A model generated the notes under the pieces. That model did not search any database. It was not told the DNA's origin and saw only the letters and a program-made list of their open reading frames with translations. A stretch of DNA of 64,000 nt from Liolophura sinensis (Eukaryota; Mollusca; Polyplacophora; Chitonida; Chitonidae), in assembly GCF_032854445.1 (NCBI RefSeq), contig NC_088305.1, forward strand, positions 23,102,955-23,166,954, written 5' to 3'. A program made the translations under genes and the position numbers. This document shows, piece after piece, positions 45,801 through 57,200 of this stretch (position 1 is the first letter of the stretch; each line of letters starts with the position of its first letter).

Positions 45801-48800
45801 TTTGTAATAAGGGATTTGATGTTGATTTTGATAACAAAACACCAACCTTATTACGTTTTTCTTCCTCCTTAACAATGTCAGAATGTAAAATGTCATCATA
45901 GGCTTTGTCATAAGCTGGGCAAGGAGCTTGGAGAGCTAGCACCTAAAACAAACAGGAAATTAAACAATGGATAATTACACTGGTATTACATGGGCAATTA
46001 TAGTTTAAAATAATCATACCTATATAATTACGACACATTACACACATTACTGCCAGCTTTAGATATCTTACAAAGATCTACATGTACATGGTACATGTTC
46101 CATACATCAGAATGTCACGAATGGCTTTTTTTGGTGCAGGACACAGGGCTTCACGCTGTGCTCAAGAATATTTCACTTATATGACGGTGGTCAGCATTAT
46201 GGTGGAGGAAACCCATGACCTTCATAAGAGGGATAGCTCTAAGAACACGCTGTATCTCGGACATTACAAAAAATTATTGCAATAATTATTTGACATATCA
46301 AAAAAATGTAATCATTTGACATCAATCGTAACTATCAACTTGCATATACATTGTAGTCTTTCGTTGCCTACTACATTTATCAAGTGGAAAAAGATTAATA
46401 ATGGTTTTACCACATGTATAAAAAAATATTTACATGTTAGTAACAAGTTAGCTCATTTTTCTAATTTTTTTTTTAAAGATATATTAGAGAGTGGCCTCAG
46501 GGATACGGAGAATATTTAGAGAATATTTATTCAAGAATTTCCATGTGAAAGTCTGATTTAATGGTCAAAGTAAATGATACAGATTAAATTTTGTTGAATA
46601 ACTTCCCAATACCAGAATATTTCAAAAGAAAAACTGTAAAAAAAGATGTACCTTTTTTAAAAGTAATTATTGTGTAGGGAAGTGTAGGGAATGCTCCAAA
46701 CAATAAACTTCTTATTTTACGGTAAATTACCTAAATTTTGGCCAATGACAATCTGCCTGATTGTGTGAGTTCTATTGATCTTACAAAGATGTTTTAAAGT
46801 TTGTTTGGAAGGTTTGATGGAGAAATATAATATTCAGTCCCAGAAGAAACACTTTATGCCATAACGTGTACCTGTACCTAAAAAATGACATATCTAAAAA
46901 TGTAATTTTGGGGGCAAAATTTTAGGTTATTTAATGTATGCCTGAAGTACTGTTACATATGTAAGCTGATGCCAAAACTTACACTGTCATTTTTCTCCGG
47001 AACTGTATGAATAGGAACGGGCTGCCAGGTAACATTAGGTAGGAATGTATCAGTGGGTGGGTACAGTCCTGCAAGGTGGCACTCAGCACTGAGAAGACAC
47101 CGATCCAGGTTAGAGCTACGGACTGATATCTGAAACAGGTGACACAGTTGATGATAGGGAGAAAAGTATCACAGTCCTGCGTCACGGCGGAGACACCTGC
47201 CCAGAATAGAGGTGTGTCCTGATATCTGAAACAGGTGACACAGTTGTACAGCAAAGAATGGTATTACAGTCCTGCTTCTCTCTTTTCCCTTTTATGAGAT
47301 TATATATCAGGTGGGCATAATAAAATGGGCCGTCCTTTGACATTCAATATTTCAGAAACCATCTTATTTCAAGTTCTAAAAATTTACACACTTAAAAGCC
47401 TTTACGTCCTAAATATATAGACCAAATTTCAATTTCATCCTTTCAGATTTCTGTTCATGGGACCAAAGTCAAAAATGCATGTTGCAGACATTTGAAAATA
47501 ATGTTCTACCTTGTTTTACTTGAAAAGGTGATCAATTCCTTGTCCGCCGCAGAGAAAACCATCTTGATTCAGCAAAACTTGTGCCTACCTGGCAGAAAGG
47601 TTTCTCTAACACTAGAGTCAGACAATTTTTTTCACACAACACCTCACTGACGTGTGTCACACAGGAGCAGCCCGCGCTCTACTCATGACACCTGACAGGT
47701 GATGCAATGTGGGTCACCAGACCATGCGATTTTGAGGCTATGTTTTCATTTTAACTCTGTGCGCAAACTACTCAAGTTATGATCTAGAAAATTGGTCAGC
47801 ATATTAACAAGATCATGCCATTTGAATGTCTAAAGTTTGAAAGGGTTTAAACAAAGGATAATGGAGCAATGCAGCATCAAAGTACGACCCATTATATATA
47901 TGATGTCACAGAAAAATTCTGCTCACGTCTCCTGTTGAAAAGGTTAAGGACAATATCAAGTTAGGAAACAGGTTAAATTTGACAAGATTTCACCAATCTC
48001 TACATGTATTACGATTAAGACATTATTTCAGCTATCACTGTTAGCCTATTACAATTCAGAAATCATTTTCATGCCTACTGCTAGCATGTTACAACCATGA
48101 CATTATTTTAACACTCACTGTTTTATAGCCTACACGTACATGTAAATCAACACAGAGAAAGCTCACTTTTATTTTTATTTATTTGATTGGTGTTTTATGC
48201 CATACTCAAGAATATTTCACTTATACGACGGCGGCCAGCATTATGGTGCGAGGAAACTGGGCAGAGCCCGGTGGAAACCCACGACTATTTGCAGGTTGCT
48301 GACAGACCTTCCCATGTATGGGAAAACTCACTTTTAAACTATTAGCCTTTTACAACTCAAGACATCATTTCAAAACTCACCTGGAATCTGTCATAGGAAG
48401 CATTAAGAAAAGTTTTGTAATATTCTCTGTAGAATTGACCAAGTTGGTAATGTTCCCTCATCCCCTCCTGCAAAATAAAAGGAGCATGCTGATCATTTAT
48501 TTGATTGGTTTTTTACGCTGTACTCAAGAATATTTCACTTATACGACGGCGGTCAGCATTATGGTGGGTGGAAATCAGGCAGAGCCCGGGGGAAACCCAC
48601 GACCATCCGCAGATTGCTGACATGCCCGATCATTGTAATACCAGTACATTAACACATGGAACTGCTGCCATTTGGAATAAATACACATTCAGGTTTCAAT
48701 GTAAGAGCCAAGAATAAAAAATTAAAAACAAAAACAAACTTATATCATACACAATGAATAGGAGAATATCAGAGCAGACTTCACAAATGTGTTTTATTGT

Positions 48801-51270
48801 GTTGTAATAAAATACACATTCAAGATTAAAATTAAAACTTTATGGACAGCAAAACAATAAAAAAATCAAAAACAAAAGTATACTTCAGTTTTTACAATGC
48901 AATTGACAGTGAAATAGTTTGAACTTTATGTCACAGTTGTATACAATGTATGGTACAAAAATCTGAGTAGATTTGACAAATGTGATTTGATATGTAGTAC
49001 ATGTACCTTGGTCAGTTGGCCATATCCCTGAGGCCAGTCATTCTCTGTGATCGGATTGGTTGGATAACTTTCCACAGGGCTTCTGTCTCCATGACGATAA
49101 AGCTATATTAAAGGCACAGTGCATGTTAAGTGAGTTAAAATATTAAAGCTTCTTGATGAAACAGGAAAAAAACAAAACATCTAATAATGCAAAGACCATT
49201 TTATTACCCATTGCAAGCTATGAATTTCATGGTTGGTGTTATCAGTGCAGGAATCCAGAGTGCCAAAAGGTAAACCAATGACCCTCAGCAACTTACTGAC
49301 AAACTTTCCAACTTCTAGGACTTGTTTACATGCTTTTACGTCATATTCATTATACTGGTGAAAGACAAGTTCTATTGATTTAAGACAGACTACATGAAAG
49401 CTTCCTGAAATCTCACTGTCCTCTTCCATGCCTTCTCGTAAATGCTGAATGCAGAAAAATCTACAAATTCTCTAAATTAAAGGTTGGGGTTGAACCAGCA
49501 ATTTAAGACAGACTGCATGAAAGCTTCCTGAAATCTCACTGTCCTCTTCCATGCCTTCTCGTAAATACAGAATGCAGAAAAATCTACAAATTCTCTAAAT
49601 TAAAGGTTGGGGTTGAACCAGCAATTTAAGACAGACTACATGAAAGCTTCCTGAAATCTCACTGTCCTCTTCCATGCCTTCTCGTAAATACAGAATGCAG
49701 AAAAATCTACAAATTCTCTAAATTAAAGGCCGGGTTTGAACCAGCAATTTAAGACAGACTACATGAAAGCTTCCTGAAATCTCACTGTCCTCTTCCATGC
49801 CTTCTCGTAAATACAGAATGCAGAAAAATCTACAAATTCTCTAAATTAAAGGCCGGGTTTGAACCAGCAATTTAAGACAGACTACATGAAAGCTTCCTGA
49901 AATCTCACTGCCCTCTTCCATGCCTTCTCGTAAATACAGAATGCAGAAAAATCTACAAATTCTCTAAATTAAAGGCCGGAATTGAACCAGCAATTTAAGA
50001 CAGACTACATGAAAGCTATCTGAAATCTCACTGCCCTCTTCCATGCCTTCTCGTAAATACAGAATGCAGAAAAATCTACAAATTCTCTAAATTAAAGGCC
50101 GGGTTTGAACCAGCAATTTAAGACAGACTACATGAAAGCTTCCTGAAATCTCACTGCCCTCTTCCATGCCTTCTCGTAAATACAGAATGCAGAAAAATCT
50201 ACAAATTCTCTAAATTAAAGGCTGGGATTGAACCAGTGTTTTTAAGACAGACTACATGAAAGCTTCCTGAAATCTCACTGTCCTCTTCCATGCCTTCTCG
50301 TAAATACAGAATGCAGAAAAATCTACAAATTCTCTAAATTAAAGGCTGGGATTGAACCAGTGTTTTTAAGACAGACTACATGAAAGCTTCCTGAAATCTC
50401 ACTGTCCTCTTCCATGCCTTCTCGTAAATGCTGAATGCAGAAAAATCTACAAATTCTCTAAATTAAAGGTCGGAATTGAACCAGCACCTTGTGTGCCTTA
50501 ATACTCAGTACTGCACATCCTGATCCATTATTTGTAATGCAGAAACATTTCCACAAATATGCCAACTAGGCTTAAGTTATCCATTTATACTAAATTATCC
50601 CTTAAAGGATAGGAATATGAAGAATAGGAGCCCTAAAACAATGATTATGGTTTAAAGGGGAATAAAGAAAATTATTCCCCCAAAACACTGAAAATTTTTG
50701 TAGCCGTTTTCATATTCCCTCTTTTTTATGCAGACTTTCCATCAAAAGACAGAAATTTGGAAAAAATGACATCTTTAAATCATCATGCCTGGAATGCATA
50801 ACCAGCTTAACATTCCCAATTCCGATTTTTTCCCCCAGAGAGAGGGGCGTCGTTTTGACAGGTACTACCATTAGCTTCACCTATGCAGGCTACTTAATTC
50901 CCACTCGGGCCTCTTCATTTTCAGCATCCTCTCCATTTTAGCCAGCCAGATCATTTTACACACCATGTTCATTTAATGCAGCAGGATAATTTTGAGCCCT
51001 AGCTCTCTTCATTTTTATGTAATATGCAACCAGATCACTTTGGTCACTGTCTTCATTTAAAATGCAGCTTGATCATTTTGGGTACACTTTTTATTTTAGA
51101 CACCCTGTTGATTTTGGACACACTCGTTGTTTGGGAAACTGTAGTCATTTAGGATGAAATGGTAATTTGGGTCATCCTGGTGGTTTTAAAAGTTGATGTC
51201 ATTTTTCTTCTGCACATACTAAGAAATACAAACAAATGTTTGATGTGCCTTTCAAACAGGGAGGATGTGT

Positions 51271-51301
<31 letters not shown>

Positions 51302-52439
51302 GGGAGAGGGGGTGTTAATGAACAGAGGGAAGAGAAGAGCCCTCAATCCCCAGGACATGCTGACCTCATAACCTTAGCATACATTCAGGTGCTTGTGCCT
51401 CTCTTCTGGGATATAACTTTTTAGATAAATACACATGTTCTTTAGACTGTAGTGAGTGAGTGCTTGGGGTTTAACGTCGTACTTAACAATTTTTCAGTCA
51501 TATGACGACGACTTCAGACTGTACGTAACAAATAAATTGCACGAAGCATGCTAATTTGTAATTCAGTGTGCTAAATAACCTTCCTTATTTAACATTCTGA
51601 CATTTATATAATTATGTTGTCCGTGTCTACCTACTGAATGAGTGTCAGAAATATAAAATATGAAAGTTGTAGGCCTACATATAATGTTATTGAATTAATT
51701 AGTTTGTACAGCTGTAAGTCTTGCCATCTGTCTGTTCAAAAATATTTTATGTGTTACCAGCAAATGGGGCTCTATATACAGCACAGGATGAACATATAAA
51801 TAAACCAGCACTGTAGCTGTCTCTGTCAGCTGGTCACGCCTCTAACAGCTATAGATCCCAAAACCGCAATTTCTCACTACAACATAAACTTGGGAAAAAA
51901 AGAGAGGTTTAATATGAAAACTATTCACCTATAAGTTGAATTTGTCTTATGTGACCCCTAGACCTAGCCTTTAGTGTGTTATTTTAAAATTCTCTGTCAT
52001 ACGTTGTACCGGGATATTAAAAATTAATCGACGAAGAATGTCGATGGATTTAATGGGGCTAAATTTGACCTTGTGCTCACCTGAACTATGCAGTATTCAG
52101 ATACGGTATTTCGTAAGTGTCAAGTTTTTCAGCAGAAAAGTGTGCGGTACATGTTTTCGGCTGTTGCACTTAATAGTACTAGCGAGAGTAGGTCTACTAT
52201 TATTGTACCAGTCTGTAGTCAGTTTCAGTTTCACGTCACATGCGTCTATCGAACACCAAATATTTCGAAAAAATGACACTCAGACTCGGTATATAAATAA
52301 AGTTTTCATTCAGAACACTGAAGAGTCTTACCAGGTTGACTAATCGCAGAGATGGAAGGTCCTGTGAGGCACAAACACCGATGAAATATAGAATCGTCAA
52401 TAAAAACATCGCCGCCGGGTAATTCGCGGCTACCGCCAT
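36872..52439 (-). CDS. ACP2: Lysosomal-type histidine acid phosphatase, 11 exons
   Basis: Hydrolyses phosphate monoesters at acid pH in the lysosome. Exons in coding order: 52439-52332, 49102-49007, 48467-48381, 47129-46983, 45942-45847, 43503-43414, 41784-41661, 40555-40455, 39620-39452, 38345-38229, 37005-36872. All have AG/GT borders, and phases match throughout, giving 422 residues with no stop, the usual length of the family. Residues 1-25 are a signal peptide. The RHGDRSP motif (39-45) holds the phospho-accepting His40. VRSSNLDR (from 100) supplies a phosphate-binding Arg. HDTT (284-287) holds the acid-base HD pair. NVT, NIS, NFS, NSS, NTT, NGT and NGS are potential N-glycosylation sites. 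A membrane helix (about 380-403) and the tail signal YSLV (413-416) are typical of lysosomal ACP2 and not the secreted prostatic form. Orthology to ACP2 is inferred from these. Confidence 0.95.
37006..37700. repeat. 66-bp array seeded by the intron 10 acceptor / exon 11 start
   Basis: Read on minus, each unit contains 'tgatgtggtttgttgcag' followed by the first ~20 bases of exon 11 (GTCTGCTGATGTTTGGGAT) and a linker. About eight regular units (36995-37480) and degenerate ones to about 37700. Each regular unit keeps an intact AG acceptor in the phase of the real exon. The 66 bp equals 22 codons. Confidence 0.9.
37703..38276. repeat. 56-bp array seeded by the exon 10 end / intron 10 donor
   Basis: Read on minus, each unit holds about the last 36 bases of exon 10 (including 'gcagtcatccttcagttta') and about 20 bases of intron starting gtgagt. 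About ten units. The copy nearest exon 10 is the real junction (donor at 38228). Together with the 66-bp array it fills virtually the whole of intron 10. Confidence 0.9.
38624..38888 (-). mobile_element. tRNA-derived SINE in intron 9
   Basis: Full-length, minus strand, with a perfect 14-bp duplication TGTATGTCAAATAA (38610-38623 and 38889-38902). The (TTTA)n tail is at the left and the GGGGCCTC-type A-box end at the right. Confidence 0.92.
39745..40330. repeat. Degenerate short tandem repeat in intron 8
   Basis: An irregular array built on 'agcatagaggaaacctg'-like units of about 18-40 bp. Frames on minus (39962-40186) are translations of the repeat. Confidence 0.7.
40670..41430. repeat. 139-bp array in intron 7, related to the exon 7 donor
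   Basis: Four or more near-identical units at 139-bp spacing ('ctttcagccactgtagcaca' near 41010, 41149 and 41288), plus diverged ones at the left. The unit aligns loosely with 41600-41710, the end of exon 7 plus its donor and following intron. The GT of the donor is lost in the copies. Confidence 0.7.
41435..41562 (-). mobile_element. Eroded SINE fragment in intron 7
   Basis: 'tttgattggtgtcttggcaa', 'gcattatggtgggaagacac' and a reduced 'gccatggtcatggaggac' end show a deleted, old copy of the common SINE. Confidence 0.6.
42030..42560. repeat. Intron 6 repeat, about 166-176 bp unit
   Basis: Three or four units begin 'aatttacagtatttaatatg' (42030 partial, 42128, 42294, 42470). No link to a splice junction was seen for this one. 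Confidence 0.75.
42805..43455. repeat. 59-bp array seeded by the exon 6 end / intron 6 donor
   Basis: About eleven units. Read on minus, each contains the last ~35 bases of exon 6 (with 'ctgatacactctactgtgag') followed by the donor gtgagtttgttgg. The rightmost copy is the real exon 6 end (donor at 43413). The others lie in intron 6 and mostly keep the GTGAGT donor. Confidence 0.9.
43562..43939 (-). mobile_element. V-SINE-like tRNA-derived element 1
   Basis: Core 'ttaacaatttttcagccata' at the left, tRNA-like end at the right ('gcgggtgctctatccattag' read on plus). It lies in intron 5 of the phosphatase gene. Not the same family as the GGGGCCTC-headed SINE. Confidence 0.7.
43948..44290 (-). mobile_element. 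V-SINE-like tRNA-derived element 2
   Basis: Directly follows the first copy in the same orientation. The minus-strand head reads 'tggccgcgatagctcaattg' 'gtagagcgttggacg', a clear tRNA A box. The core 'gtttaacgttgtacttaac' is at the other end. Confidence 0.75.
46146..46225 (-). mobile_element. SINE fragment in intron 4
   Basis: Only the central part remains ('gctcaagaatatttcactta' to 'cagcattatggtggaggaaa'). Confidence 0.75.
47190..47235 (-). repeat. Partial copy of the exon 4 acceptor junction
   Basis: Read on minus, 'cacctgtttcagatatcagg' recurs about 100 bp upstream of the real exon 4 start (47129) with its flanking 'caactgtgtcacctgtttca'. The exon-like part then diverges. Confidence 0.7.
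48172..48326 (-). mobile_element. Truncated SINE in intron 3 (a)
   Basis: The SINE 3' half only, with an imperfectly defined 10-bp duplication CTCACTTTTA (48162-48171 and 48327-48336), so it was 5'-truncated on insertion. Confidence 0.85.
48498..48627 (-). mobile_element. Truncated SINE in intron 2
   Basis: The same SINE 3' half, flanked by GATCATT (48491-48497 and 48628-48634). Ends at 'gcagattgctgacatg'. Confidence 0.8.
49378..50485. repeat. 123-bp array in intron 1, about nine copies
   Basis: Units contain 'tttaagacagactacatgaa', 'cactgtcctcttccatgcct' and 'aatctacaaattctctaaat', spaced 123 bp (49502, 49625, 49748, 49871 and onward). It begins about 275 bp upstream of exon 2 and does not include the splice site. 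Confidence 0.9.
51265..51312. repeat. (GT)n(G)n simple sequence
   Basis: A GT run followed by an almost uninterrupted G run of about 20. Could form G-quadruplex DNA. Confidence 0.85.
51450..51515 (-). mobile_element. V-SINE-like fragment in intron 1
   Basis: 'gtgcttggggtttaacgtcg' to 'cagtcatatgacgacgac': the core end only. Confidence 0.7.
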
Positions 52440-52500
52440 CTTGGCCAAGCTGGAGATCACATGACCTGAAATAGATCGACCGCGAGAGGGCGCGTCTGAT
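52440..52500 (-). promoter_or_regulatory. Proximal promoter of the acid phosphatase gene
   Basis: Read on minus, TCATGTGA (52457-52464), an M-box/E-box of the MITF/TFE class that controls lysosomal genes, lies 18-25 bases before the ATG. The initiation region 'ccaagATGGCGG' resembles a YY1 site. No TATA box is evident. Function is inference. Confidence 0.4.
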
Positions 52501-53111
52501 TTTAGCAGTGCAGAAATTGACAATTTCACCTGTCCCAGTATTGCTACTTTGACAGGAAATGTAAAAGTAAAAGTAAAATATTTCACATCTGGCATTTATC
52601 TGAAGGAGCGCAGACCAACACCGAACTGGTATTAAAATGCTTATAAGCCTACCTGTAGACCTACAGCTGGTGTACAGGTAGGCTGGGCCTAGGGTTCCTC
52701 TGGAATCCTGCTGTCAGTCAGAATGATTGTCAGGAAACCTTATTCCCCCCAACATTCCCTTTAAGAATTGCCCTGTAAACAGAATGTTGGGTGGAACAAA
52801 AAAAACCAAAAAAAAACATGACAGTCGTTGATTTAAGTTGTCCGATGCGAAAGTTTAAAAGGTTGGATTACTGTTGAAAGATGGTTTACCAATGCTGGGT
52901 TTGACATATTACATTTCGAGGGTTACAGGGAAACGGTGGATATTAAAATAAGGTAGGGTTCGAGCATGTTTTTTTTTGTGAAATTGTCGGCGCGGAAGTT
53001 TACAGTATACGGAATCTGGGCGCTATAGATAAACCTCGTGAACAATGCACGCATGTACACACACAGATATATCACAGCTGCGGCTCAGTGACCGTCCAAC
53101 GTTGTCTCATC

Positions 53112-53290
53112 GATTTATTTATTTATTTTATTGTTGTTTTACGCCTTAGTCAAGAATATTTAACTTACACGACGGTGGCCAGCAATATGGTGAAACAAAA
53201 CCGGGCAGAGCCCTGGGGAAACCCACAGCCATCAACAGGTTGCTGGCATATCTACCCACGTGTATACAAGGGGAGAGGAAGTTTATCCAT
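53112..53290 (-). mobile_element. Diverged, 5'-truncated SINE
   Basis: 'gttttacgccttagtcaaga', 'cgacggtggccagcaatatg' and 'gggcagagccctggggaaac' identify the family. The tRNA end is missing. Confidence 0.75.
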
Positions 53291-53504
53291 TTCACGAGTA
53301 TAGTGCTAGGTTTAAGACTGTCCCAAACAAACATATGTCAATTACTTTCAGCGGGCTGCGCCCCAGATTACTACTATTGATCTGCCTTCACGTGACCTAC
53401 ATCACATGGTCGCGGCCCGCTGCACGAGGATGGAGCAAATCACGCAAATGGTGACCGTCCTCATTCGGCTTCCGTAACATGCTGTGATCTCTTGTGACAA
53501 GTGC

Positions 53505-53605
53505 TGTCGCTACACCAGACGTGACACCTCTCCCAGTCACATTATTAGTATTGACACCAGGTCATCCAGTCCTGCTTCCTTGCTCTAACCTCTCTATGTG
53601 GATTA
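53505..53605 (-). mobile_element. V-SINE-like fragment
   Basis: 'cagtcacattattagtattg', 'tccagtcctgcttccttgct' resemble the middle of the elements at 7000 and 43700. Confidence 0.35.
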
Positions 53606-54146
53606 AACTGTAGACCAAATGCACCTATAACTTCGCGATACATTAATATCTGGTCAAAATTAAGGATGGGGAACCTTGACAGAGGTTTGCGGAAACTTGT
53701 AGAAGCTACGTGTAGCTGGGGGAATCTGGACAGAGGATGAAGGCACCTTGGCAGTGGCAGGAATGCAGGAAGGCAGGAAGAACATGGCCAGGTACTGTAG
53801 ACCGAGGCTGGAGGGACCTCGACAAGGTCTGAAGAACCCTGCACAGACGCTGGAGACCTTGACTACCTTAATTAAACAAATCTGTTGTCAATTCACTCTG
53901 TTATACTCTTTGGCTATTGCGAGCTATTATTCAGGCGGCTTAATTCGGTACCGGTAGAAATCAACGCGCAATACAGGACATCGTATAGCCTAGCGCATTC
54001 ACATTTCTTTCCAACATGCTTGCTATCTACATCATCTTATTTCACTTTATGAACATTCTGCTCTCAATCTGCTCGATAGATATAGAAAAAATACAGCTTT
54101 GGGGTATCATCTTTACTTGAGCTCATTTTGCATTTGAGGTATACCT

Positions 54147-54212
54147 GTTGAAGACAACTTCAGACGTGACGGCACGAATGACACTACTAGTGCGATCTAT
54201 CGATTATTGCCA
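54147..54212. repeat. Left bracket of the 50-bp satellite
   Basis: 'gaagacaacttcagacgtg' and 'tcgattattgccac' recur at about 60484-60551 on the other side of the array. Confidence 0.8.
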
Positions 54213-57200
54213 CCAGGTCCTCGAGGACAGAGGAATCATGGGAATATGGAGAATTTCCGCCACAAAGTCCTCGAGGACACAGGTATCATGGGAATATGGA
54301 GAATTACCGCCACCAAGTCCTCGAGGACACAGGTATCATGGGAATATGGAGAATTACCGCCACCAAGTCCTGGAGGACACAGGTATCATGGGAATATGGA
54401 GAATTACCGCCACCAAGTCCTCGAGGACACAGGTATCATGGGAATATGGAGAATTACCGCCACCAAGTCCTCGAGGACACACGAATCATGGAAATATGGA
54501 GAATTACCGCCACCAAGTCCTCGAGGACACAGGTATCATGGGAATATGGAGAATTACCGCCACCAAGTCCTCGAGGACACAGGTATCATGGGAATATGGA
54601 GAATTACCGCCACCAAGTCCTGGAGGACACAGGAATCATGGAAATATGGAGAATTACCGCCAACAAGTCCTCGAGGACACAGGTATCATGGGAATATGAA
54701 GAATTTCCGCCACCAAGTCCTCGAGGACACAGGAATCATGGAAATATGGAGAATTTCCGTCACCAAGTCCTCGAGGACACAGGTATCATGGGAATATGGA
54801 GAATTACCGCCACCAAGTCCTGGAGGACACAGGAATCATGGAAATATGGAGAATTACCGCCACCAAGTCCTGGAGGACACAGGAATCATGGAAATATGGA
54901 GAATTTCCGTCACCAAGTCCTCGAGGACACAGGTATCATGGGAATATGGAGAATTACCGCCACCAAGTCCTGGAGGACACAGGAATCATGGGAATATGGA
55001 GAATTACCGCCACCAAGTCCTCGAGGACACAGGTATCATGGGAATATGGAGAATTACCGCCACCAAGTCCTCGAGGACACAGGTATCATGGGAATATGGA
55101 GAATTACCGCCACCAAGTCCTGGAGGACACAGGAATCATGGAAATATGGAGAATTACCGCCACCAAGTCCTGAAGGACACAGGAATCATGGGAATATGGA
55201 GAATTACCGTCACCAAGTCCTCGAGGACACAGGAATCATGGGAATATGGAGAATTACCGCCACCAAGTCCTGGAGGACACAGGAATCATGGAAATATGGA
55301 GAATTACCGCCACCAAGTCCCCGAGGACACAGGTATCATGGGAATATGGAGAATTACCACCACCAAGTCCTCGAGGACACAGGTATCATGGGAGTATGGA
55401 GAATTACCGCCACCAAGTCCTCGAGGACACAGGTATCATGGGAATATGGAGAATTACCACCACCAAGTCCTGGAGGACACAGGTATCATGGGAATATGGA
55501 GAATTACCGCCACCAAGTCCTCGAGGACACAGGTATCATGGGAGTATGGAGAATTACCGCCACCAAGTCCTGGAGGACACAGGTATCATGGGAGTATGGA
55601 GAATTACCGCCACCAAGTCCTGGAGGACACAGAAATCATGGGAATATGGAAAATTACCGCCACTAAGTCCTCGAGGACACAGGAATCATGGAAATATGGA
55701 GAATTTCCGCCACCAAGTCCTCGAGGACACAGGTATCATGGAAATATGGAGAATTACCGCCACCAAGTCCTAGAGGACACAGGTATCATGGGAATATGGA
55801 GAATTACCGCCACCAAGTCCTGGAGGACACAGGAATCATGGAAATATGGAGAATTACCGCCACCAAGTCCTGGAGGACACAGGAATTTTGGGAATATGGA
55901 GAATTACCGCCACCAAGTCCTCGAGGACACAGGTATCATGGGAATATGGAGAATTACCGCCACCAAGTCCTGGAGGACACAGGTATCATGGGAATATGGA
56001 GAATTACCGCCACCAAGTCCTCGAGGACACAGGTATCATGGGAATATGGAGAATTACCACCACCAAGTCCTCGAGGACACAGGTATCATGGGAATATGGA
56101 GAATTACCGCCACCAAGTCCTCGAGGACACAGGAATCATGGGAATATGGAGAATTACCGCCACCAAGTCCTCGAGGACACAGGTATCATGGGAATATGGA
56201 GAATTACCGCCACCAAGTCCTCGAGGACACAGGTATCATGGGAATATGGAGAATTACCGCCACCAAGTCCTCGAGGACACAGGAATCATGGGAATATGGA
56301 GAATTACCGCCACCAAGTCCTCGAGGACACAGGTATCATGGGAATATGGAGGATTGCTGTCATCAAGTCTTCCATAACACAAGAATCATGGGAATATGGA
56401 TGATTGCTGTCACCAAGTCTTCCAGGACACAGGAATCATGGGAATATGGAGGATTACTGTCACCAAGTCTTCCAGAACACAAGAATCATGGGAATATGGA
56501 GGATTGCTGTCACCAAGTCCTCGAGGACACAGGTATCATGGGAATATGGAGAATTACCGCCACCAAGTCCTGGAGGACACAGGAATCATGGAAATATAGA
56601 GAATTACCGCCACCAAGTCCTGGAGGACACAGGAATCATGGAAATATGGAGAATTTCCGTCACCAAGTCCCCGAGGACACAGGTATCATGGGAATATGGA
56701 GAATTACCGCCACCAAGTCCTGGAGGACACAGGAATCATGGGAATATGGAGAATTACCGCCACCAAGTCCTCGAGGACACAGGTATCATGGGAATATGGA
56801 GAATTACCGCCACCAAGTCCTGGAGGACACAGGAATCATGGAAATATGGAGAATTACCGCCACCAAGTCCCCGAGGACACAGGTATCATGGGAATATGGA
56901 GAATTACCACCACCAAGTCCTCGAGGACACAGGTATCATGGGAGTATGGAGAATTACCGCCACCAAGTCCTCGAGGACACAGGTATCATGGGAATATGGA
57001 GAATTACCACCACCAAGTCCTCGAGGACACGGGTATCATGGGAATATGGAGAATTACCGCCACCAAGTCCTCGAGGACACAGGTATCATGGGAGTATGGA
57101 GAATTACCGCCACCAAGTCCTGGAGGACACAGGTATCATGGGAGTATGGAGAATTACCGCCACCAAGTCCTGGAGGACACAGGAATCATGGGAATATGGA

